Source: Nonlabens xiamenensis (GTDB lineage Bacteria > Bacteroidota > Bacteroidia > Flavobacteriales > Flavobacteriaceae). From it: a stretch of DNA of 64,000 nucleotides. The DNA is taken from positions 1 through 64,000 of the forward strand of contig NZ_RMVE01000005.1 of assembly GCF_003865345.1 (NCBI RefSeq), in the 5' to 3' direction. The number at the start of each line of letters is the position of its first letter. The stretch's first letter is position 1. Both the position numbers and the translations under genes were made by a program. A model generated the notes under the pieces. It had not been told where the DNA came from, searched no databases, and saw only the letters and a list, made by a program, of their open reading frames with translations. Below, piece after piece: positions 55,220 through 63,559 of this stretch.

Positions 55220-55280
55220 AACGGCTCGCATAAAAAGCGTTGCTGTCCCGCAGGGCAGCTATGATTTTTTATGCATTGTT
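55220..55280 (-). other. short-stem attC-like site
   Basis: 61 bp: CGCATAAAAAGCG, TGTCCCGCAGGGCAGC, then TTTTTTATGCATTG. End boxes GTTGTGTGCAGG and CTTGCTCACAAC pair at 10 of 12. Confidence 0.72.
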
Positions 55281-56459
55281 GTGTGCAGGCCTTTTTAATT
55301 TTTCTTTTGTCTTATCGATATATTCCGTTATCAAATGTGTGTCTTTGTCAAGTTCATATGCCTTTTCAAAATGCTCTAATGCTTTTGCAAAGTCTCCTTT
55401 GTCATAATGGTAAATACCAAGGTTTCTGTAAGCGTATGAGTTTTTGTCGTCTAAGTCCATTGAGGTTTTAATGTCTCTTAGCCCTTCATCCACTTGGCCC
55501 AATTTGATTTTTGCAAGTCCTCTGTTGTTAAAGGAGTACGCAAATTTTGGCTCGATTTGAATTGCTTTGTTGAAGTCGGCTATGGCTTGATCATATAGCT
55601 CAAGTAAGTTATAAGTGTAGCCTCTGTTATTCAAAGCATACTTGTTTTTTGGATTTACATCGAGTGATTTTTGGTAGTCATGCATTCCATCATAATAACT
55701 TCCAAGTTGGGATTTTATCAGGCCGGAATTTGCGTAGTCGTCCGAATTTAGGTTGCAATATTTCTCAAACTCTTCGTGAAGAGTCAGGGCAGTCTTATAG
55801 TCTTTGAATTGTAAATAGGCAGAGATTGCAAGTCGGTAAACCATGTCGTTTCTTAGTCCATTGTCAATGATGTTGTGAAATGCCTTGGCAGCGATTTCAT
55901 ACTCTTGCTTGTTGTAGTGGTCAGCCCCAACAGTGTATTTAGAATCTAAGGTCTTGTACTTAAAAAGCTGTCTTAGCTGCTGTCCGTCATTGTGCACAAT
56001 TGAACCGTCAAAGAGTTCGATAGGCTCGTCTCTTGGTACAATGTTTATGAAAAAGTCAAAGGCAGAGGAACCAAGAAGCACAACACTAATTAGCTTAATA
56101 CTACCATGGAAGTCCCCCGCAAAGGCAGTGTAGCAGCCTACTGCTCCAAGAAACAGAGAAGTAACTGGGCCAAAAACAGTAATAAATATCTGTCGGTTTA
56201 TGGTCACCTCTTTGCTGTGCGGAATACAAAGACCAAGTTTCCAAAGGAATGGATTGTACTTGAAGAAAAACTCAAGGCGACCAATTCTAAATGTCAAACT
56301 GTGTTTGGGATCACCATAGGAACCGATATATAAAGTCACCTTGTCTTTAGTCAATAAAAGAGCAGGTATGCCATGTCCCAATTCATGAAATATAACAGTG
56401 AATGGTCGTGTTATAACTACCAGCAAAATGAGGGTCAAAAGTATTAAAGGTACTGTCAT
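55269..56459 (-). CDS. M50-like membrane metalloprotease with TPR repeats
   Basis: 396 aa. An N-terminal helix, then zinc site HELGH at 25-29 (VIFHELGHGIPALL), further helices to about 145, then about six TPR motifs (NPKNKYALNNRGYTYNLLEL, IEPKFAYSFNNRGLAKIKLG, NSYAYRNLGIYHYDKGDFAK). The last four residues and stop lie in the attC-like site. Likely a membrane-embedded protease with a soluble protein-binding domain; substrate unknown. Confidence 0.85.
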   Translation of the reverse strand: MTVPLILLTLILLVVITRPFTVIFHELGHGIPALLLTKDKVTLYIGSYGDPKHSLTFRIGRLEFFFKYNPFLWKLGLCIPHSKEVTINRQIFITVFGPVTSLFLGAVGCYTAFAGDFHGSIKLISVVLLGSSAFDFFINIVPRDEPIELFDGSIVHNDGQQLRQLFKYKTLDSKYTVGADHYNKQEYEIAAKAFHNIIDNGLRNDMVYRLAISAYLQFKDYKTALTLHEEFEKYCNLNSDDYANSGLIKSQLGSYYDGMHDYQKSLDVNPKNKYALNNRGYTYNLLELYDQAIADFNKAIQIEPKFAYSFNNRGLAKIKLGQVDEGLRDIKTSMDLDDKNSYAYRNLGIYHYDKGDFAKALEHFEKAYELDKDTHLITEYIDKTKEKLKRPAHNNA

Positions 56460-56482
56460 CTGTTATTTTTCGGCTTGCTCAC

Positions 56483-56668
56483 AACGTTTAGTATATGGCA
56501 AGTAGGGTAGTAGAAAGCGATGAACTTTCAAGTTTGCACTGAGCCACATTTTTATATTTTGTTTTTAACTTATTCATTTTAAAAGCCAAATTAAAAATTT
56601 GGCGGTGTTCGTAAATAGCACTGAACTTTCGTAAACCACTAATCGCCCTATTTGCTATATACCTTGTT
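56483..56668 (-). other. long attC-like site of the 56680-57102 cassette
   Basis: 186 bp, class AACGTTTAGTATATGGCAAG with CGCCCTATTTGCTATATACC opposite, also at 62137. End boxes GTTACCCACTA and TTGTGGGTAAC pair at 10 of 11. Confidence 0.8.
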
Positions 56669-56679
56669 ACCCACTATTT

Positions 56680-57102
56680 TTATCTATAACATTCAAGTTT
56701 TATCCTTTCTTCATTAACATCAAGTGAGAATTGGCCTATCCGATTTAATAATTCGATTACGTCATTCAAATTTTGTTCCTTTAGAACGTTTTTATCAACC
56801 GTTTTTGGAAAGATCAGATACTCTATTTCTCTATAGGTTATATGTGCACTTCCTTCATATAACCCTGTAGCGTAATAGTCTGAACCATAAGAATCTCTCT
56901 TATCTAAAAACAGCTCACATATCTTATCATTTTGAACGTTTTTATATTCAATCTTTTTAATTGTTTCAAGATTATCAATTATTGCCTTGATAAGACGAAC
57001 CCATTTTGAGTTTGACATTAGATGCTCCGAAAAGTGAGCAATAGATTTTTCAATCTCTCGCTTGATTCGTTCGTCACACCTTTTTGTTTTTTTTGTAATC
57101 AT
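56680..57102 (-). CDS. hypothetical 140-aa protein
   Basis: Soluble, charged, helical N-terminus (KRCDERIKREIEKSIAHF), then mixed sequence with HITYREIEYLIFPKTVD. No family recognised. Single-gene cassette. Confidence 0.78.
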   Translation of the reverse strand: MITKKTKRCDERIKREIEKSIAHFSEHLMSNSKWVRLIKAIIDNLETIKKIEYKNVQNDKICELFLDKRDSYGSDYYATGLYEGSAHITYREIEYLIFPKTVDKNVLKEQNLNDVIELLNRIGQFSLDVNEERIKLECYR

Positions 57103-57115
57103 TTTAATTGTGGGT

Positions 57116-57578
57116 AACGGTCCAGGCTATGATTTCGTTGCGGTGAAAATCCGCTAGGATTTTCGCTCATCACCAAGCCGTTGCTGGCAAGATAGGAATT
57201 TTCGGCAGAAAATTCCATAGCAATGAATCATAGCCCTTGTTACCATCTGTAACGCCCGCAATGACATTCAGGACGTCTTTTGAGCGCCGCGTAATCTTCA
57301 CATGAGTTGACAGATTCGCTGCCAACTTCAAAGTCCGCAGATGCATAAACACTGGAGTTGTATTCGCTATTAACGTTTAATTGTTTGTCTTGGCTCGTTT
57401 TGTTCGCTTGCTGATTAGCGGGTCCACAAATGGCGCTGCAACTGTTTTCCGCTACTCAATCTGCTCAAAAGTTGATTTGGAGAATAATGGAATAGAAAGG
57501 AGTTTGTATTGGATTTTTTAGCCTGAAAATCGGCGTAAAAGTTTAAAGCTCTGAAGTACTAGGGTTATGGATGGTAAC
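57116..57578 (-). mobile_element. recurrent ORF-less cassette, copy 8
   Basis: Palindrome 57116-57241 plus core 57239-57578 (340 bp). Carries the second variant block (GGAATAGAAAGGAGTTTG). One T fewer in the T-run near 57280 shifts the end of the start-less frame. Confidence 0.87.
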
Positions 57579-57635
57579 GGTGAGTATAACAAGCGTAGCC
57601 TGCCGATAGGCGGCTATGATTTGTTATACAGTGTT
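57576..57635 (-). other. short-stem attC-like site
   Basis: 60 bp: TATAACAAGCG, TGCCGATAGGCGG, TTTGTTATACAG. End boxes GTTGTAGTG and CACTACAAC pair at 9 of 9. Confidence 0.76.
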
Positions 57636-57648
57636 GTAGTGTCGTTAT

Positions 57649-58083
57649 TCATTCTTTTATTAAATAATCAGCCATCCTTTCATTTTCACCAAGATTTTCT
57701 CGTTGATAATAATATACTGTATCGGTATTAAATTCGATTTCCTTCGCAGCAATATAGATATCATTCTTGTAGTCCTCAGTCCTGATAATAAAAATTTGAT
57801 ATCCTTGTTCAATTTCAAATTTGAGGTTTAATTCTCTATTTAACTCGGGGTTGGGAATTTCAATTACAGGTTTGTTGGTATCTGAGTGCCATCCTTCAAA
57901 AAAAGTTGATGCGAAAAATATGTCTGTAAATATTATTTCAAGTTTATGATAGTAAGTCAAATCAATACTTCCTGAAATGATGAGTTTTCTGCCATCATAC
58001 CTCCATAAATGAAAATCGAACCAATCATTTTTACGGATGTATTCGTCAATCTGCTTTACTATGGATTTATTTTTATCGTTCAT
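57649..58083 (-). CDS. hypothetical 144-aa protein
   Basis: Soluble, beta-rich (FDFHLWRYDGRKLIISGSID), resembling small immunity-like proteins in layout but without a recognised family. Single-gene cassette. Confidence 0.78.
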   Translation of the reverse strand: MNDKNKSIVKQIDEYIRKNDWFDFHLWRYDGRKLIISGSIDLTYYHKLEIIFTDIFFASTFFEGWHSDTNKPVIEIPNPELNRELNLKFEIEQGYQIFIIRTEDYKNDIYIAAKEIEFNTDTVYYYQRENLGENERMADYLIKE

Positions 58084-58101
58084 CTTTTCTTAATGCACTA
58101 C

Positions 58102-58226
58102 AACGGTATAGTATAACCGTCAGTTACGGGATTTAACTGACTGTTTTTCGGATTAACACTGGCGTTAGCAATTCGGAGTGGATTCGCATACAGTCGAATC
58201 CGCCGTAATTGCGGTTATACATTGTT
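58102..58226 (-). other. attC-like site of the second methyltransferase cassette
   Basis: Arms TATAACCGTCAGTTACGG and CCGTAATTGCGGTTATA; the extra A in the left arm would bulge out. End boxes GTTAGCAAAC and GTTTGCTAAC pair at 10 of 10. Confidence 0.82.
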
Positions 58227-58238
58227 AGCAAACGTTTT

Positions 58239-59006
58239 TTATTTGATCGCAACAACTCTAATTCTCTTATAATCCGCAAACCACTTTCCGTCAATTAGAC
58301 ACTTGTCCTTTGTTTTTTCCTGTACTTCGTCTTTTATTTCTTCTTTGTGATTTTCTGTAACTCCAATAAAAAAACTTTCGGCGAACATAGAAATCCAATC
58401 TTTTATTCCGGAATTTTCATCGGCAAGTTTAGTAGGTCTGTCATAATGTTCGGCAAAAAGAACTCTAAATCCAGCTGATTCGAGTTCAGTCGAATATTCT
58501 CCAATTGTCGGAAAATACCATAGGTCTAATTCGGATTGCTTTCCATAACCTCTCATCTTCAATGAGCTTCTCAGTTCATTGACTATTGTTTGTACGTTTC
58601 CTTTTCCTCCAAACTCAAGAACAATTTTTCCATTTGAATTCAAATTTTCGTACATACATTTTATTGCACCTTTGAAGTCCTTTACCCAATGTAATGTTGC
58701 ATTTGAAAAAATCGAATCAAATTTTTCGTTAAATCTGAAATTACTGGCATCCGCAACTTGAAACTCAATGTTAGGAAACTTTGATTTAGCATCCATAATC
58801 ATTTCGGCAGATTTGTCAATTCCAATAGTCTTTTTAGCAAATTTATTTATTTTAGAAGTCAATTGTCCAGACCCACAACCTAAATCCAAAATTCTTTGAT
58901 TCTCTTTTGGGTCAAGCAGTTTTATTAAACCCTCTCCGTATTGATAAACAAAAGAATGTTTTTCATTATAAAGTTCAGGTTTCCATTTCGTTGTAGTATC
59001 GTTCAT
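58239..59006 (-). CDS. class I SAM-dependent methyltransferase, trans-aconitate methyltransferase-like
   Basis: 255 aa. Motif I DLGCGSGQ at 41-48, acidic loop GIDKSAEMI, FDSIFSNATLHWV, and post-motif LEFGGKGNVQTIV. The SNATLHW element is typical of Tam-like and ubiquinone-methyltransferase-like proteins. Substrate unknown. Single-gene cassette. Confidence 0.88.
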   Translation of the reverse strand: MNDTTTKWKPELYNEKHSFVYQYGEGLIKLLDPKENQRILDLGCGSGQLTSKINKFAKKTIGIDKSAEMIMDAKSKFPNIEFQVADASNFRFNEKFDSIFSNATLHWVKDFKGAIKCMYENLNSNGKIVLEFGGKGNVQTIVNELRSSLKMRGYGKQSELDLWYFPTIGEYSTELESAGFRVLFAEHYDRPTKLADENSGIKDWISMFAESFFIGVTENHKEEIKDEVQEKTKDKCLIDGKWFADYKRIRVVAIK

Positions 59007-59027
59007 TTCGTTTCTCTAATGTTTGCT

Positions 59028-59152
59028 AACGGTTTGTGTAAGCGTCAGTAACGGGAAAGTACGCGAGTACTTTCCGCTGACGCACCTAATTTAGCAAAAC
59101 GAGTTGAACTTCCGATTAGGAAATTCAGCCGTTATTGCGCTTACAAGTTGTT
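59028..59152 (-). other. attC-like site of the 59169-59608 cassette
   Basis: Starts AACGGTTTGTGTAAGCGTC, ends TTGCGCTTACAAGTTG; contains AGTACGCGAGTACT. End boxes GTTGTACGCTGGC and GCTTGCGTACAAC pair at 11 of 13. Confidence 0.8.
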
Positions 59153-59168
59153 GTACGCTGGCTTTTAT

Positions 59169-59608
59169 TTATTCAGGTCCAATTGAGTTCAGCAATTTGA
59201 ATTCCAATTGTCCGTTATTATTTAATTCGTATTTATAAATTCCTCTACCTTGAACGTGTCCATCGTCAAAGTCGGCTATTAACCATTGACTACTAAAAGC
59301 TGGATATTTCCAAAATGCATTGTTCCTCCTAAAACTGCTTTTAAAGGTATCAGTTCAGTTTTTTCTCGAAGACTCTGTTCAATAAATTCCACAGGATTTG
59401 GAATTCCACTATCAATTAGTTTTTCTCCGTCATATTCTGCATCAAACCAATAATTTGATTTCGGTTTTTTTTTAGCTAATATTTTGGTTAGGGAATCATT
59501 TTTCATTTTTAAGTTTTCAACTTCGGCAAGTAGGTTTTCAGTGCGATTAATTTCCGTACAACTTAAAATGTATAGTGATGTTAGAATTATTAAGGTCAGT
59601 TTTTTCAT
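59169..59608 (-). pseudogene. frameshifted lipoprotein gene
   Basis: ATG 59608 with lipoprotein signal (MKKLTLIILTSLYILSCTE) and a coiled-coil stretch. The frame ends at 59279, but near 59325 another frame continues sensibly (NAFWKYPAFSSQWLIADFDD, ending LEFKLLNSIGPE) to TAA at 59169. One indel restores a protein of about 145 aa. Confidence 0.75.
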
Positions 59609-59625
59609 TTTTTCAGCTTGCGTAC

Positions 59626-59747
59626 AACGTGTTTGTGTATGGCTCGTTGCGGAAAATCAGCTATGATTTTCCGCCGTAACCGAAAGATAGCAAATTGCAA
59701 TGAATTCCGATTAAGGAATTCAGCCGCAATGAGCTATACACGGTGTT
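59626..59747 (-). other. attC-like site of the RDD cassette
   Basis: Class AACGTGTTTGTGTATGG with GCAATGAGCTATACACGG opposite, related to 17937. End boxes GTTATCATAC and GTATGGTAAC pair at 9 of 10. Confidence 0.8.
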
Positions 59748-59770
59748 ATCATACGTTTTTATTCAGTTTT

Positions 59771-60226
59771 TTATTCAGTCAGATTTTCATTCCGCACGAC
59801 AATTGTGTTTCCCCAAATGTCTCCCAATCTTTGATTTTTATCTGTGTTTTTTATCGTTACTATTCCAATTAGTCCAAAAAAGAACATATCTATTGGGTCA
59901 AGCAGATGTCTTTTAAAAGATTCGCCAAAAGTCAATTTTCGGTTAGTTCCTTTTTTAGGAATTGCTTTCAGTCCTGCGAGTGAATTTCCGAGTGTTGCTC
60001 CGAGTCCGATTTCAAGTCCAACAGTCATAATTCCCCAAAAGATTATTGGCACAAGTGCTGGCAATCCATTTACAGAATATTCACCTTCCGCATTTGGTTC
60101 TCCAAATGCGTAGATATAAATGAAAAAGAAGACATAAATTATTAGATAATCTATGAATCCAGCTAAAATTCTTTTTCCAATATTCGGTTCAGTTTTTAAT
60201 TCAGTGAATTCGTTAAATTCGCTCAT
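59771..60226 (-). CDS. RDD family membrane protein
   Basis: 151 aa. Starts with KRILAGFIDYLIIYVFFF (the Arg-Asp pair of RDD), three transmembrane helices, and SLAGLKAIPKKG. Family members are small multi-pass membrane proteins of mostly unknown or transport-related function. Single-gene cassette. Confidence 0.88.
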   Translation of the reverse strand: MSEFNEFTELKTEPNIGKRILAGFIDYLIIYVFFFIYIYAFGEPNAEGEYSVNGLPALVPIIFWGIMTVGLEIGLGATLGNSLAGLKAIPKKGTNRKLTFGESFKRHLLDPIDMFFFGLIGIVTIKNTDKNQRLGDIWGNTIVVRNENLTE

Positions 60227-60252
60227 AGTCAGTTTCGGTCAAAATGTATGGT

Positions 60253-60374
60253 AACGGTTAGTATAAGAGCAGTAGCGGATTAAAATACACTTGCTTCCAG
60301 ATACAAGATACTGAATTAAATACAAAAAACGGTTAGAGTTTGCACCCGAACCGCTATTGCTTTTATACATTGTT
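60253..60374 (-). other. attC-like site of the three-gene AraC cassette
   Basis: Starts AACGGTTAGTATAAGAGCAG, ends GCTATTGCTTTTATACATTG. End boxes GTTGGTGGTAGTA and TATTACCACCAAC (ending 62139) pair at 12 of 13. Confidence 0.82.
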
Positions 60375-60385
60375 GGTGGTAGTAT

Positions 60386-60784
60386 TTATTCTTTATTCCA
60401 CCTTAAACTGTACCAAATGATGAACAGCATGGCAATTGTTTCAATTGATGCAAAGAATATGTAGGACAAAGGACTCTTTCCGCCACTCATTACTATTGAG
60501 GGGACAATAACCCAAAGGATAGAAACAGGAGCAGCGATAAAATTTAAAATTCGGTTACATTTTCTATTCAGAATTCTTGAAAGTAGAATCATTGCAATTG
60601 ACACCTCCATTAAAAAAGCAAAAAGCAATACTGTTTTGCCTGAAATATTATTACCCACATATTCAATCTCTTGTAAGTATCCAGGCTTCAAGGTGTTTAG
60701 TATATCTGCATAAATCATATTCATCAATACAAAAACCCAAAGTGTAGATAATACTACCTTTTCATTGATGATTAAATCTTTCAC
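60386..60784 (-). CDS. four-helix membrane protein, DUF6326-like (paralogue 2)
   Basis: 132 aa, about four transmembrane helices. Starts with a short polar stretch then STLWVFVLMNMIYADI, which recalls DUF6326 proteins (from memory). It resembles the next gene (FALWLFILFNIIFRDIHQ), so the two are probably paralogues. Start overlaps the upstream gene by four bases. Confidence 0.78.
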   Translation of the reverse strand: MKDLIINEKVVLSTLWVFVLMNMIYADILNTLKPGYLQEIEYVGNNISGKTVLLFAFLMEVSIAMILLSRILNRKCNRILNFIAAPVSILWVIVPSIVMSGGKSPLSYIFFASIETIAMLFIIWYSLRWNKE

Positions 60785-61197
60785 GATAACTCAGTTTTTA
60801 CTTCTTCTTTCCACTTAAAGCTTGTTGTGACGATAGATATTAATGCTAAAATCTCTATTGTGAGATGTAAATAATCGTCCATATCTGTTGGAGGGGAGGT
60901 TAGTAGAATTAGAGGCATGATGCTACCTGCTATCATATTGATTTTTCTATTTACACGTCGCTTAGTGAATAGAGAAACCAATAACATGCTGATTGGGATG
61001 TTAACAACCAAAGCTCCAAATAGCATAATTGCTTCTGTAACTTCCATTCCATTGTAATAACCCGTTAACAGCATTTCAAGGTGCGATTTTAAAGTCATTT
61101 GATGAATGTCTCTAAAAATTATATTGAAAAGGATGAAAAGCCATAGGGCGAAAAGTTTCAATCTTTCATTTTTCCAACTGAGCGTGATTTGTTCCAT
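60781..61197 (-). CDS. four-helix membrane protein, DUF6326-like (paralogue 1)
   Basis: 138 aa from ATG 61197 (MEQITLSWKNERLKLFALWL), preferred over the upstream ATG at 61227. Four hydrophobic segments. Divergent paralogue of its downstream neighbour and translationally coupled to it. 73 bp downstream of the AraC gene; probably one transcript. Confidence 0.78.
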   Translation of the reverse strand: MEQITLSWKNERLKLFALWLFILFNIIFRDIHQMTLKSHLEMLLTGYYNGMEVTEAIMLFGALVVNIPISMLLVSLFTKRRVNRKINMIAGSIMPLILLTSPPTDMDDYLHLTIEILALISIVTTSFKWKEEVKTELS

Positions 61198-61270
61198 AAT
61201 CTGAATTTTGAATTGTTTATGAAACAAAATTCTTGAAATATCATGCGAGACTCTTGATGTGGATAGTCAA

Positions 61271-62122
61271 TTACTTGACTAAAAAGTTCAACCTATACTG
61301 GGATGGTGAAACACCGTATTGTTTTTTAAAAGAGCGACTTAGGTGTTCTGGAGACTCAAATCCACAAGTATAACCGATATCGCTTATTGAGTCGTCACTT
61401 GTTTTCAGTAGCTCTGATACTTTTTTCAATTTCAGTTCGAGTCGATACTTGGCAGGAGAAGTATTGAATATGTTCTTAAATTTTCTTTGAAAAGTAGAAA
61501 TAGAACAATTAGTAGCCATTGCAAGATTTTCAATGGAGTCCGTATTCTCTATATGAGCCTCTACTAATTCTTTGAATGAAAATTTCCTTTCTGAGAATAG
61601 ACTTTTTATAATATTTCTAACATAGTTCGAGTTATCAGTTTGAAGTAGAAAAAGTATGATCTCCTTTAGTTTAATTTTTAGTATTGACTCGGTAATTGCT
61701 TCTTTATTTTCAAAGAATTTAATAATTGTATCAAAGTAATACTTGACCATTTCGGAAGCGGCAGATTGAACGACAAATTGAGTTACTGGTTTTTCCAATT
61801 CCTGCCACAGTTCTGGTTTTTCCCCTTCAAAAACTCTATTCAAAACATCTCTGTTGAAATGAACAACAATTGAATTTATATTACCATTTGGTTGATTTGA
61901 GAGCATACCTCCTAACGTAAGTCCGCATAAAGAGACAATGGTGTGATTCGTTTTTGCAATTATTTTTTCTGATTCAGAAAATACTTGTTCATCTCCTTCA
62001 ATGATATAAGCCACACAGGCATCTGAAGGTAAATCCAAATTTTCTTCAGAAGGTGTTTCCAAATTCACAATGGTGAACAATGGATAATCAAATAGTGATA
62101 TGCTTTCTTTTCTGTGTATCAT
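61271..62122 (-). CDS. AraC-family transcriptional regulator
   Basis: 283 aa. An N-terminal cupin-like sensing domain, C-terminal double helix-turn-helix (about 185-283) with AMATNCSISTFQRKFKNIF and SDIGYTCGFESPEHLSRSFK followed by KQYGVSPSQYR, an excellent AraC signature. Likely controls its two cotranscribed membrane-protein genes. A regulator travelling with its targets is uncommon in cassettes. Confidence 0.95.
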   Translation of the reverse strand: MIHRKESISLFDYPLFTIVNLETPSEENLDLPSDACVAYIIEGDEQVFSESEKIIAKTNHTIVSLCGLTLGGMLSNQPNGNINSIVVHFNRDVLNRVFEGEKPELWQELEKPVTQFVVQSAASEMVKYYFDTIIKFFENKEAITESILKIKLKEIILFLLQTDNSNYVRNIIKSLFSERKFSFKELVEAHIENTDSIENLAMATNCSISTFQRKFKNIFNTSPAKYRLELKLKKVSELLKTSDDSISDIGYTCGFESPEHLSRSFKKQYGVSPSQYRLNFLVK

Positions 62123-62136
62123 GTTATATTACCACC

Positions 62137-62323
62137 AACGTTTAGTATATGGCAAGTAGGGCAGTAGAAAGCGATAAACTTTCAACTTGGCACTGAGCCG
62201 AAGCGTTGTATTTTGTTTTTAATTTATTCATTCTTAAAAGCCAAATCTACGATTTGGCGATGTTTGTAAATAGCACGGTACTTTCATAAACCACTGAACG
62301 CCCTATTTGCTATATACCGTGTT
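62137..62323 (-). other. long attC-like site of the GNAT cassette
   Basis: 187 bp, same class as 56483 (AACGTTTAGTATATGGCAAG; CCCTATTTGCTATATACC). End boxes GTTGGCAGTAGG and CTTACTGCCAAC pair at 11 of 12. Confidence 0.8.
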
Positions 62324-62801
62324 GGCAGTAGGTTTTCAATTTTTTATCCATTACAACAATATTTCTACTTTCAATTTGAAGTCTTTCAATTTTCATCCAC
62401 CCAAGTCTTTCATAAAGTCTTTCTGCTGTGTCTGTGTATAAATGAAGTTGTTCAAGTCCTAAATCTCGTGAATGGTTTTGAATGAAATCACAGATTAGTG
62501 CTCCGTATCCTTTTTTCCTTTGCTCTGGAATTGTATAAATTAGTGCTAACCAATTCTTGTAAATTTTAAATCTGGGTTGTTTATCAAGTAATCCTACGTG
62601 ATTATAAATTCCGCCTGTGGTAATTGGCAACCCGTTAAGTGTCATTAAAGCTTGAAATTGGGATTTATCATTCGTGATTTTCTTGAGCTTCTCTATTGTT
62701 TTGGATACCGGTATTTTCCATTCATCCAAGTACCATTTAGCAATTAGTTCAAAATGTTCTGTATCGTTCGGTTTAAGTATGTCAAATTTTGTTTCCGACA
62801 T
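62310..62801 (-). CDS. GNAT-family N-acetyltransferase
   Basis: 163 aa. Acetyl-CoA-binding motif A with PEQRKKGYG at 92-100 after strand WLALIYTI, and motif B LEQLHLYTDTAERLYERLGW. Substrate unknown; GNATs are frequent integron cargo. The last seven residues (TYCQHGI region) and stop are encoded by the attC-like site. Confidence 0.9.
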   Translation of the reverse strand: MSETKFDILKPNDTEHFELIAKWYLDEWKIPVSKTIEKLKKITNDKSQFQALMTLNGLPITTGGIYNHVGLLDKQPRFKIYKNWLALIYTIPEQRKKGYGALICDFIQNHSRDLGLEQLHLYTDTAERLYERLGWMKIERLQIESRNIVVMDKKLKTYCQHGI

Positions 62802-62834
62802 TTCTGATTCTTATTTGGTTTTTAACTTACTGCC

Positions 62835-62960
62835 AACGGTTTCGTATAACCGTCAGTTACGGGTTAAATTAGCGAATATTTTCGGTTTGGCACAGACTTT
62901 AGCAATTCCGAGTGGATTCGGACGTAGTCGAATCCGCCGTAATTGCGGTTATACATTGTT
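62835..62960 (-). other. attC-like site of the 62974-63549 cassette
   Basis: Arms TATAACCGTCAGTTACGG and CCGTAATTGCGGTTATA. End boxes GTTAGCAATA and TATTGCTAAC pair at 10 of 10. Confidence 0.82.
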
Positions 62961-62973
62961 AGCAATAGTTATT

Positions 62974-63549
62974 TCATACAATATAATACTCTTTAGCTAT
63001 TTTCTTTCTTATTGATTTAAAAAATTTCGACTCCAATTCCAACTTGCTCAATTCCGTTTCTGTTAGTAACTTTTTGAATGTTTGCTTTTCATTAAATTTA
63101 GGATACAATTCTCCGCAATAATCAAATGATTTTACAAATAACTTTATTCCTTTTTTTATATCATCATAATTCTCTAAATCAAAGTCTTGATAAAAATCTC
63201 CGACAACATTTTCAATGAATAATTCTCCAGTACTACCATTGATGATCTTATAAAATTCATCTTTTGATTTAGTTAAGAATAGTAATAGTTTTTGTCCTTT
63301 TTCAGCTGGTATAATTCTTTTGTCACAAGTCCATTCAGGAAACATTAAAACTGTTATTATTTTTTCAGATTTATTTTTCAGAAAGTCAGTAACCTTGAAT
63401 TCATAAAATTCACCATTAACACTAATTATTTCTCCCTCAACAACCAAATCAGCACTTCCAATAATAATTTCATAAGGCAAAAATCTTTTTTTAGCCTCAG
63501 TTTTTGAAAAAATGCTCAATGTCAAAAGTAATGTAATGAGTGTTTTCAT
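62974..63549 (-). CDS. secreted protein, unknown function
   Basis: 191 aa. Signal peptide (MKTLITLLLTLSIFSKTEA), then a beta-rich N-terminal domain (ADLVVEGEIISVNGEFYEFK, an OB-like pattern) and a helical C-terminus. No family recognised. Single-gene cassette. Confidence 0.78.
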   Translation of the reverse strand: MKTLITLLLTLSIFSKTEAKKRFLPYEIIIGSADLVVEGEIISVNGEFYEFKVTDFLKNKSEKIITVLMFPEWTCDKRIIPAEKGQKLLLFLTKSKDEFYKIINGSTGELFIENVVGDFYQDFDLENYDDIKKGIKLFVKSFDYCGELYPKFNEKQTFKKLLTETELSKLELESKFFKSIRKKIAKEYYIV

Positions 63550-63559
63550 AATTATTGCT

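Larger units (their letters stand above)
60372..62139 (-). mobile_element. three-gene cassette: AraC regulator plus two membrane proteins
   Basis: 1.77 kb between paired end boxes with no internal attC-like site. Gene order in reading direction: AraC-type regulator, membrane protein 1, membrane protein 2. Confidence 0.78.

Noticed and set aside
40972-57352. Small ORFs of about 60-80 aa within the ORF-less cassette (e.g. 40972-41178, 57170-57352, 53442-53681)
   Set aside because: They differ in frame between copies, span the palindrome, and are broken in other copies.
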